Part shown: in pieces, positions 6,530 through 12,024 of the stretch
Numbering within the stretch: position 1 is the first letter of the stretch
How the letters are laid out: each line of letters starts with the position of its first letter
Source of the DNA: an uncultured Haemophilus sp.
GTDB taxonomy: Bacteria > Pseudomonadota > Gammaproteobacteria > Enterobacterales > Pasteurellaceae
Direction of reading: 5' to 3'
Assembly: GCF_905207935.1 (NCBI RefSeq)
Contig: NZ_CAJLNI010000055.1
Location: forward strand, 1-12,024
DNA length: 12,024 nucleotides
The notes under the pieces: generated by a model
Told to the model about the DNA's origin: nothing
Databases searched by the model: none
The model's input: only the letters and a program-made list of their open reading frames with translations
Position numbers and translations under genes: made by a program

Positions 6530-7921
6530 GTGGATAATAAAAATCAACCTAACGACAATTCATCTCAAAATGAATTAGATTTAGGATTTAATCATTCAGA
6601 CTCTGTGACCCCAAGAAAACCGGTTCAACAAAGTGGCTCAATTTTTGATAAAGCCAAAGGTTTATTTGGTAAAAAAGAACAGCCAGATACGCAATTCCAT
6701 GTTCGTCGCGAACCAACTTTTGGCACGGCAGCAAGCCAACCTTTTTCGCCTTCTCAAGCATTTCAAAGTGAAAATGCTGAACAGTCAGCACCATCAAATG
6801 CTTTCGGAAATCAAGAGCCAGTTGAAAATGTTCAAGTAGAAAACGTAGCGGAAGAAAAAGTGATTTTTGAAAATTCTCCTGCAGAGGAGATTGTAGAGGA
6901 AGTGACAACTCAAGCCGAAACAGTTGCACCAGCCGCCGCTGCAGCTGCAAGCTTGAAATCACCTGAAAAATGGAAGGTTCTACAAATGTTACCAGAAAAA
7001 CATCGTCGTTTATTTATTGCGATTTTGGGTTTAGTGGTATTACTGATCATTTTCTTCACCTTAAAACCAAACTCAGATACGGTGGAGTCTTTTGAACAAC
7101 AAAATAGTAATGAAATTCCAGTTCAATTCCAATCATTGGATCAGTCTCAACCAGTTGAAACAACAGTGTTAGATAACAATAATACTACGGCTCCTGCAAC
7201 AACAGAACAAACAGCAAATGATGCTAAATCAGATACACCTCCAGCAATGGAATATGTAGGTGATAAAGCAGACGCCGCTAAATCACAAACTGCAGAGCCT
7301 GCGCAACAAACTGTTGCTCAACAACCAGTAACTCAACCTGCGCCGGTTAAACCAACTCTTGATGCAACAAGTAAAGAACCATTGCTAAGAACACTGCAGC
7401 CAACGGCAGAAAAACATACCGCAACGGTTGAGCATAAAGCAGAACCTCGTCGTGAACATACACCAGTGGTTCAAGAGAAGAAACAACCTAAACCAGCAAC
7501 TGAAAAAGTGACAGCTCAACCGACTCAAACCGTGAAAAAAGAGCAAAGTAAAATTCAAGAAGCTAAACCTGTTGCGACTAAAGAAACTAAAGTTCAAATT
7601 GTGGAAGCGAAATCCTCAACCAACAAGACTGTGAAAGCTGCAGAACCAGTAGCTCAAACTGCTTCAACAGGTGCAACAAAAACATTAACTGTGCCTCAAG
7701 GTGTTTCACTGATGCAAGTATTCCGTGATAATAAATTGAATATTGCCGATGTGAATGCGATGACCAAAGCAAATGGTGCAGGTAATGCATTAAGCAGCTT
7801 CAAACCTGGTGACAAAGTACAGGTTTCAGTGAACAGTCAAGGCCGAGTGAGTGAGCTTCGTTTATCAAATGGCGGTAAGTTCATTCGTCAAGCTGATGGT
7901 TCATACCAATATAAAAAATAA
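6530..7921 (+). CDS. oapA: Opacity-associated protein OapA (LysM-like domain protein)
   Basis: A 463-residue homologue of H. influenzae OapA, which is linked to translucent colony type and nasopharyngeal colonisation. Layout: a hydrophilic, acidic N-terminal cytoplasmic region (1-157) containing FDKAKGLFGKKEQ; one transmembrane segment at about 161-178 preceded by KHRR; a long low-complexity linker rich in Pro, Thr, Gln, Lys and Ala (about 185-375); and a C-terminal OapA/LysM-like domain at about 384-463 with SLMQVFRDNKLN and FKPGDKVQV, related to domains of cell-wall proteins. A type II orientation is predicted, with the C-terminal domain in the periplasm, where it could contact peptidoglycan. 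The start is GTG 6530, supported by GAGGT at 6519-6523 six bases upstream. A perfect terminator follows directly. The molecular function is not established; peptidoglycan contact is inferred from the domain type. Confidence 0.9.
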   Translation: MDNKNQPNDNSSQNELDLGFNHSDSVTPRKPVQQSGSIFDKAKGLFGKKEQPDTQFHVRREPTFGTAASQPFSPSQAFQSENAEQSAPSNAFGNQEPVENVQVENVAEEKVIFENSPAEEIVEEVTTQAETVAPAAAAAASLKSPEKWKVLQMLPEKHRRLFIAILGLVVLLIIFFTLKPNSDTVESFEQQNSNEIPVQFQSLDQSQPVETTVLDNNNTTAPATTEQTANDAKSDTPPAMEYVGDKADAAKSQTAEPAQQTVAQQPVTQPAPVKPTLDATSKEPLLRTLQPTAEKHTATVEHKAEPRREHTPVVQEKKQPKPATEKVTAQPTQTVKKEQSKIQEAKPVATKETKVQIVEAKSSTNKTVKAAEPVAQTASTGATKTLTVPQGVSLMQVFRDNKLNIADVNAMTKANGAGNALSSFKPGDKVQVSVNSQGRVSELRLSNGGKFIRQADGSYQYKK

Positions 7922-7928
7922 TCTTTAG

Positions 7929-7952
7929 TGGGCGAGTAATCGCCCATTTTTC
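7929..7952 (+). terminator. Rho-independent terminator of oapA
   Basis: A perfect 7-bp stem TGGGCGA (7929-7935) with TCGCCCA (7940-7946), loop GTAA, followed by T5 (7947-7951). It begins seven bases after the oapA stop codon, which suggests that oapB is at least partly transcribed on its own. Confidence 0.9.
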
Positions 7953-7961
7953 TAGCTGAGA

Positions 7962-8005
7962 TTGTTTATCCTTGCTCATTTTATAAAGTGAGCAATCATA
8001 AACAA
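7962..8005 (+). promoter_or_regulatory. Long imperfect hairpin in the oapB leader
   Basis: Outer stem of 8 bp (TTGTTTAT 7962-7969 with ATAAACAA 7998-8005), a 2x2 internal mismatch (CC/TC), an inner stem of 10 pairs including one G-T (7972-7981 with 7986-7995), and a TATA tetraloop at 7982-7985. It has no T-run after it, so it is not a terminator, and it ends 21 bases before the oapB start. It could be an RNA leader structure or a protein-binding inverted repeat. No known family is recognised. Confidence 0.55.
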
Positions 8006-8026
8006 ACCTTGATGGAAACAGGATTC

Positions 8027-8434
8027 ATGTTAAAAAAAATAAGCGTAATTTGGGCCGCACTTTGGCTTTCCGCATGCTCGCAGAATGTTGAGTTAAATAA
8101 AGCTACACCACAGAAAATGAAAGTGCAAACCGTTGATAAGAAATATCAAAAGGGTTTAGCAACCGTTTACTTGTGCAAAGACAATAAAGAAGTGAGTGTG
8201 GTTCATACCAAACAAAAACAGAAAAGTAAAAAAACACTCAGTCAGGTGACTGTAACTTTTAATGATGTAACTGAAAAATTGACTCGTGTGATTTCTGAGC
8301 GTGGTAGAAATTATGCGAATATTCGTTGGTATTGGCAGGAGCGAGATGACTTCAGTCAATTACAAACTAGCGTAGGTGAAGTGCTCGCAGAACGCTGTGT
8401 TAAACAACCAAGTGAATTAAAATCAAGCAAATAA
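8027..8434 (+). CDS. oapB: Opacity-associated lipoprotein OapB (possible MliC-like fold)
   Basis: A 135-residue lipoprotein homologous to H. influenzae OapB, a partner of OapA in the colony opacity phenotype. The N-terminus MLKKISVIWAALWLSAC is a lipoprotein signal with lipidated Cys17; serine at +2 suggests the outer membrane. The mature part has Cys50 in TVYLCKDN and Cys124 in LAERCV, a probable disulfide, and ISERGRNY (89-96) before WYWQERDD. This order resembles C-type lysozyme inhibitors of the MliC family, but the family's second SG serine and lysine positions differ here. ATG 8027 is chosen over upstream in-frame starts (7988, 8012) because the signal peptide begins there; AGGA at 8020-8023 is close (three bases), TGGAA at 8013-8017 is an alternative. 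A run of eight A covers codons 3-5. recO begins seven bases after its stop, implying co-transcription. Confidence 0.87.
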   Translation: MLKKISVIWAALWLSACSQNVELNKATPQKMKVQTVDKKYQKGLATVYLCKDNKEVSVVHTKQKQKSKKTLSQVTVTFNDVTEKLTRVISERGRNYANIRWYWQERDDFSQLQTSVGEVLAERCVKQPSELKSSK

Positions 8435-8441
8435 TTCTTTT

Positions 8442-9146
8442 ATGGATCTCCAACGCGGCTTTGTGTTACATCGTCGTCCTTATAGTGAAACCAGCCTTTT
8501 GGTGGATTTATTCACTGAAGAAACAGGACGTTTGACGGTTATTGCAAAAGGTGCACGTGCGAAACGTTCGGCATGGAAATCTGTCTTACAGCCTTTTACG
8601 CCATTACTTCTTCGTTGGTCAGGGAAAGGCGCATTAAAAACGCTTACTAAAGCAGAGCCAGCGGCAATTACGCTACCTTTGCAGCAAACGGCTTTATACA
8701 GCGGGTTTTATGTAAATGAGCTGATTACTCGCGTGATCGAGCCAGAAACGGCCAATCCACAACTTTTTCAGCATTATCTTCAATGCTTAACAGGCTTAGC
8801 CACTCAACCACAGGTTGAGCCTACATTACGTCTATTTGAATTTCATTTACTTAAAATCTTAGGTTATGGCATTGATTTTCTGCATTGTGCTGGCTCAGGT
8901 TTGCCAGTGGATGAATCAATGACTTACCAATATCGTGCGGAAAAGGGTTTTATCGCCTCGTTAGTAAAAGATAACTTGACCTTTTATGGCCGAGATTTGC
9001 TTGCTTTTGACCGTTTGGAATTCACTGAAGAGTCAGTATTGCAAGCGGCAAAGCGCTTTACCCGCATCGCACTTAAACCTTATTTAGGTGATAAGCCACT
9101 GAAAAGTCGAGAATTATTTACGCAAAATGTACTTTATTTAAAATAA
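8442..9146 (+). CDS. recO: DNA repair protein RecO
   Basis: RecO works with RecR to load RecA on SSB-coated single-stranded DNA in the RecF pathway and can anneal complementary strands; cytoplasmic. The 234-residue length is close to the family norm. The N-terminal OB-fold region shows GFVLHRRPYSETSLLVDLFT, TGRLTVIAKGARA and LQPFTPLLL; the helical C-terminal domain contains YVNELITRVIEPE and LRLFEFHLLKILGYG. Only two cysteines are present, so the zinc-finger variant of the family is absent. There is no clear Shine-Dalgarno before ATG 8442; with the oapB stop only seven bases upstream, translational coupling is likely. The rlmD start lies 36 bases downstream with no terminator. Identification is strong. 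Confidence 0.95.
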   Translation: MDLQRGFVLHRRPYSETSLLVDLFTEETGRLTVIAKGARAKRSAWKSVLQPFTPLLLRWSGKGALKTLTKAEPAAITLPLQQTALYSGFYVNELITRVIEPETANPQLFQHYLQCLTGLATQPQVEPTLRLFEFHLLKILGYGIDFLHCAGSGLPVDESMTYQYRAEKGFIASLVKDNLTFYGRDLLAFDRLEFTEESVLQAAKRFTRIALKPYLGDKPLKSRELFTQNVLYLK

Positions 9147-9182
9147 CCCCTTTCTTTGATACAAATAGATTAAAACACCATC

Positions 9183-10493
9183 ATGGCTTTACTTTACGCT
9201 CCACAAAAAAAACAGAAAATCACACAAAGAATCGTCGCTGAAATTCAGGATTTAGATTATCAAGGATTAGGCGTAGCCAAAATTCAAGGTAAAACCTGGT
9301 TCATTGAAAATGCTTTACCAACGGAAAAAGTGGAAGCGGTAGTGACCGATGAAAAACGTCAATATGGATTAGCGACTGCACAAAAATGGCTACAAGAGAG
9401 TAATCAGCGTGTTGAGCCACAATGTCGTTATTATGGGCGTTGTGGTGGCTGCCAAGGTCAGCATATTCCGGTGGAAATGCAACGTAAAGCGAAAGAGAAC
9501 GCCCTTTTTTCTCGTTTAAGTAAACTGCAAGCAGAGCCCATTCAATTAATGCCCATGATTTGTGGCGAACAATGGGCTTATCGTCGTCGAGTACGATTAA
9601 GTTTGCTATGGAATGCTAAAAACAAAACTGTTGAAATGGGATTTCGTCAGAAAAACTCCAATCAGCTAGTGAGTATTCAGCAATGCTTAGTGGCTGAGCC
9701 GGCGATTAATCATCTTATCCCCAAATTGAGCGCACTTTGGGCTCAATATTCAACTCCGAAACAATTAGGGCATATTGAATTAGTTTCAGTGGATAATGGC
9801 GTAGCCATGTTGTTACGCTATAAGGGAAATTTAGCCGAAATTGACCGCACTTTGTTACTCGAGTTTGCACGTGCCAATGCTGTGAATTTGTTTTTACAAG
9901 ATGAGCAAGGTATACAACTTGCGCATGGTGAAATGCCTTATTATTCTCTGGACGATATTCGTTTATCTTTTGATATCCGCGATTTTATTCAAGTGAATAC
10001 CCACTTAAATCAACAAATGGTTGAGACGGCTTTAGATTGGCTTGATTTGAATCAGGACGATCACGTTTTAGATTTGTTCTGTGGCATGGGCAATTTCACG
10101 TTGCCTTTAGCCAAACGCGTGAGAAGTGCGGTTGGAATTGAAGGGGTTTTGGATATGGTACAAAAAGCCCAATTAAATGCACAATTTAATCATATTGATA
10201 ATGTTGAATTTTATCAAGCCGATTTAGACCAAACTTTTTCAGAACAACCTTGGGCAAAACAACATTTCAATAAAATTCTTCTTGACCCGCCTCGTAGTGG
10301 TGCTGCATTTGCACTGAAGGCTTTGTGTGAACTTGGTGCTGAAAGCATTCTCTATGTATCTTGCAATCCTGCAACCTTAGTACGGGATGCTGAAATTCTT
10401 CGCGATTTCGGCTATCGCATTATCAAAACTGCCATGATTGATATGTTCCCGCATACCAGTCATTTGGAGTCGGTGACATTATTTATCAAATAA
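9183..10493 (+). CDS. rlmD: 23S rRNA (uracil(1939)-C(5))-methyltransferase RlmD (RumA)
   Basis: SAM-dependent methyltransferase that makes m5U1939 in 23S rRNA. The 436-residue protein has an N-terminal TRAM-like RNA-binding segment (about 12-70, with LDYQGLGVAKIQGK), iron-sulphur cysteines Cys81, Cys87 and Cys90 in CRYYGRCGGCQ with Cys168 as the probable fourth ligand, a central RNA-binding region, and a Rossmann domain with the SAM motif LDLFCGMGNFTLP. DPPRSGA and VSCNPATLVRDA follow; Cys394 in the latter is the expected nucleophile. The four-cysteine cluster separates RlmD from TrmA. ATG 9183 has no obvious Shine-Dalgarno, and a run of eight A covers codons 8-10. Two uptake sequences lie inside the gene. 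It follows recO closely and precedes relA. Identification is strong. Confidence 0.95.
   Translation: MALLYAPQKKQKITQRIVAEIQDLDYQGLGVAKIQGKTWFIENALPTEKVEAVVTDEKRQYGLATAQKWLQESNQRVEPQCRYYGRCGGCQGQHIPVEMQRKAKENALFSRLSKLQAEPIQLMPMICGEQWAYRRRVRLSLLWNAKNKTVEMGFRQKNSNQLVSIQQCLVAEPAINHLIPKLSALWAQYSTPKQLGHIELVSVDNGVAMLLRYKGNLAEIDRTLLLEFARANAVNLFLQDEQGIQLAHGEMPYYSLDDIRLSFDIRDFIQVNTHLNQQMVETALDWLDLNQDDHVLDLFCGMGNFTLPLAKRVRSAVGIEGVLDMVQKAQLNAQFNHIDNVEFYQADLDQTFSEQPWAKQHFNKILLDPPRSGAAFALKALCELGAESILYVSCNPATLVRDAEILRDFGYRIIKTAMIDMFPHTSHLESVTLFIK
9844..9852 (-). repeat. DNA uptake sequence inside rlmD
   Basis: An exact ACCGCACTT within the rlmD reading frame (encoding part of IDRTLL). Confidence 0.88.
10124..10132 (+). 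repeat. DNA uptake sequence inside rlmD
   Basis: An exact AAGTGCGGT within rlmD, just after the SAM-binding motif (encoding part of VRSAVG). It has the opposite orientation to the copy about 280 bases upstream. Confidence 0.88.
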
Positions 10494-10502
10494 GATGTAA
10501 AT

Positions 10503-10527
10503 TCTGATAGAATAGTCAGACTTTTTT
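10503..10527 (+). terminator. AT-rich terminator after rlmD
   Basis: TCTGAT (10503-10508) pairs with GTCAGA (10515-10520), including one T-G pair, followed by C and T6 (10521-10527). It starts nine bases after the rlmD stop. The stem is short and AT-rich, so termination may be partial. It overlaps a possible relA promoter. Confidence 0.6.
10505..10513 (+). promoter_or_regulatory. Possible extended -10 promoter for relA
   Basis: TGATAGAAT at 10505-10513 is an extended -10 (TG, one base, then TAGAAT, five of six to consensus). No good -35 is seen at 17 bases upstream. Transcription from about 10520 would give a leader of roughly 75 bases containing both hairpins before relA. Confidence 0.4.
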
Positions 10528-10569
10528 GTTGTCTTAAAAAGACAACTCGGTTGACAGGATGTCACCGAG
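10528..10569 (+). promoter_or_regulatory. Two adjacent hairpins in the relA leader
   Basis: Hairpin 1: GTTGTCTT (10528-10535) with AAGACAAC (10539-10546), perfect 8-bp stem and AAA loop. Hairpin 2: CTCGGT plus GACA with TGTC plus ACCGAG (10546-10569), ten pairs, one bulged T at 10552 and a GGA loop. They share base 10546. No T-run follows either, so neither is a terminator. The relA ribosome binding site starts 15 bases later. Function unknown. Confidence 0.6.
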
Positions 10570-10594
10570 CCATATTCATCAACAAGGGGGTATT

Positions 10595-12024
10595 ATGGTT
10601 GCAGTTCGTGGTTCTCACTTATCAAATCCACATGATTTTGAGATCGAACAATGGTGTTCGAGCCTTAAACTTGCTGCCCCCGTAGAAAAGTCTCTGATTG
10701 ATGCATGGTATTATGCCCAAGCCAAAATAGCTGAACATGCCGATCAAATGGAGAATGCAATCCTCACATTGCAATCTGGTGTGGAAATGGTGGAGATTCT
10801 GCATGAAATGAATATGGACAGCGAAAGCTTACTCACCGCTATGCTATTCCCCTTAGTAGCAAACAAAATTGTCGATTGGGAGCAAATTCAGGAACATTTT
10901 GGTCCTAAAATCACCAAACTGCTTAAAGGTGTGGAGGAGATGGATAATATCCGTCAGCTCAACGCCAGCCATTCTGCCAATGCGTCTCAAGTGGATAATG
11001 TACGCCGTATGCTCCTTGCGATGGTGGACGATTTCCGTTGTGTGATCATCAAACTTGCTGAACGTATTACGTTTCTTCGTAATGCGGAAAATCACTTTTG
11101 TGAAGAAGAAAAAGTATTGGCAGCCAAAGAATGTTCCAATATTTATGCCCCATTGGCGAACCGTTTAGGTATCGGTCAATTGAAATGGGAGCTTGAAGAT
11201 TACTGCTTCCGTTATTTGCATCCAGAACAATATCGAAATATTGCCAAATTATTACATGAGCGCCGCTTAGATCGTGAGCAGTATATTGCAGATTTTGTCA
11301 CAGAGTTAACCGGTTATTTAAAAGAAAATATCGACCAGGTTGAAGTTTACGGTCGTCCAAAACATATTTATAGCATTTGGCGAAAAATGCAAAAGAAACA
11401 TTTGGAGTTCAGTGGCTTATATGATGTCAGAGCGGTTAGGGTGATCGTACAGAAATTGCAAGATTGTTATACGGCGCTCGGTATCGTCCACACACATTTC
11501 AAACACTTGCCAAAAGAATTTGATGATTATGTCGCCAATCCGAAACCAAATGGTTATCAATCCATTCATACTGTGGTGTTAGGAAAAGGTGGTAAGCCAA
11601 TTGAAGTGCAAATTCGTACTCAGCAAATGCATGATGATGCGGAGCTTGGTGTAGCCGCCCACTGGAAATACAAAGAGGGCACGACAGGTAGCCTTTCCGC
11701 TTACGAAGAAAAAATCACTTGGTTACGTAAATTACTTGCATGGCAGGATGATATTACAGATTCTGGTGAAGTAATGGCTGAATTGCGAAGCCAGGTCTTT
11801 GATGACCGCGTATATGTGTTTACGCCGAAAGGTGAAGTGGTTGATTTACCCGCGGGATCAACGCCTCTCGATTTTGCTTATGCGATCCACAGTGAAATTG
11901 GTCACCGTTGTATCGGAGCGAAAGTTGGGGGACGTATTGTGCCATTCACTTATCACCTGCAAATGGGTGAGCAAGTGGATATCATCACGCAGAAAAATCC
12001 AAACCCAAGCCGAGATTGGGTCAA
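10595..12024 (+). CDS. relA: GTP pyrophosphokinase RelA, 5' part (truncated by window end)
   Basis: The first 476 codons of RelA, the ribosome-associated (p)ppGpp synthetase of the stringent response; the frame stays open to the window edge (full proteins are near 740 residues). The N-terminal pseudo-hydrolase domain has FPLV (residues 85-88) where bifunctional SpoT enzymes have the metal-binding His-Asp, so hydrolysis should be lost. The synthetase domain shows YGRPKHIYSIWRKM (252-265), the acidic EFDD motif (308-311) that marks monofunctional RelA, ANPKPNGYQSIH (314-325), catalytic Glu337 in IEVQIRT, and AAHWKYKEG (354-362). A TGS domain starts near 404 (DRVYVFTPKGEVVDLPAGST). ATG 10595 has AAGGGGG at 10584-10590 four bases upstream. 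The C-terminal regulatory domains lie outside. The leader holds two hairpins and a possible own promoter. Confidence 0.97.
   Translation, partial: MVAVRGSHLSNPHDFEIEQWCSSLKLAAPVEKSLIDAWYYAQAKIAEHADQMENAILTLQSGVEMVEILHEMNMDSESLLTAMLFPLVANKIVDWEQIQEHFGPKITKLLKGVEEMDNIRQLNASHSANASQVDNVRRMLLAMVDDFRCVIIKLAERITFLRNAENHFCEEEKVLAAKECSNIYAPLANRLGIGQLKWELEDYCFRYLHPEQYRNIAKLLHERRLDREQYIADFVTELTGYLKENIDQVEVYGRPKHIYSIWRKMQKKHLEFSGLYDVRAVRVIVQKLQDCYTALGIVHTHFKHLPKEFDDYVANPKPNGYQSIHTVVLGKGGKPIEVQIRTQQMHDDAELGVAAHWKYKEGTTGSLSAYEEKITWLRKLLAWQDDITDSGEVMAELRSQVFDDRVYVFTPKGEVVDLPAGSTPLDFAYAIHSEIGHRCIGAKVGGRIVPFTYHLQMGEQVDIITQKNPNPSRDWV

Noticed and set aside
6588..7790. Open frames on both strands overlapping oapA
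   Set aside because: The low-complexity linker of oapA lacks stops in other frames; the products are biased strings without domains.
7988..8026. Upstream starts for oapB at 7988 and 8012
   Set aside because: The 7988 start lies within the leader hairpin, and both would lengthen the lipoprotein signal with polar residues; ATG 8027 gives a normal signal peptide.
8032..8039. Run of eight A at codons 3-5 of oapB, as a slippage switch
   Set aside because: A-runs arise readily from Lys codons in an AT-rich genome, and a similar A8 occurs in rlmD at 9205-9212; nothing singles it out.
10551..10556. Perfect TTGACA as a -35 box for relA
   Set aside because: The best -10 at a usable distance (TATTCA at 10573-10578) is poor, and a start there would fall at or in the ribosome binding site; the bases are better explained as hairpin 2.
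1..12024. Tetranucleotide repeat tracts, CRISPR arrays, tRNA genes and insertion sequences
   Set aside because: Looked for on both strands by eye; none found. The only notable simple tract is the G8 in epmB.

Overview
The window comes from a member of the Pasteurellaceae, most likely a Haemophilus species close to but distinct from H. influenzae (H. parainfluenzae is my best guess). Three things point there: AT-rich coding sequence; six exact copies of the 9-base H. influenzae-type DNA uptake sequence AAGTGCGGT or its complement; and recognisable Haemophilus surface genes (protein E, oapA, oapB) at moderate divergence from the H. influenzae versions as I remember them. No insertion sequence, prophage, tRNA, rRNA or CRISPR array is visible, and no gene-free stretch exceeds about 130 bases.

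Left block (1-4750, all + strand): focA (formate channel), pflB (pyruvate formate-lyase) and pflA (its radical-SAM activating enzyme) form the anaerobic pyruvate-to-formate module. A strong hairpin terminator separates pflB from pflA. Protein E, an outer-membrane lipoprotein adhesin, follows pflA by 54 bases with no terminator between them, so it may be read through from pflA. A terminator built on an uptake sequence closes the block.

Middle block (4778-6500): efp (- strand) and epmB (+ strand) are divergent, with only 30 bases between their starts. EpmB is the lysine 2,3-aminomutase that makes the beta-lysine placed on Lys34 of EF-P, so substrate and modification enzyme sit back to back. The epmB reading frame contains a run of eight G exactly over its SGGD motif.

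Right block (6530-12024, all + strand): oapA (inner-membrane-anchored opacity protein with a LysM-like C-terminal domain), oapB (lipoprotein), recO (recombination mediator), rlmD (23S rRNA m5U1939 methyltransferase) and the first 476 codons of relA (ppGpp synthetase), which runs off the window edge. A perfect terminator lies between oapA and oapB, followed by a long imperfect hairpin. Two adjacent hairpins fill the relA leader.

As I remember H. influenzae Rd, focA-pflB-pflA-protein E is HI0181-HI0178 and efp to relA is HI0328-HI0334, so the join between protein E and efp would be a rearrangement relative to that strain. Most of the window is ordinary conserved genome. The most interesting points are the G8 tract in epmB, the structured leaders of oapB and relA, and the resemblance of OapB to MliC-type lysozyme inhibitors.
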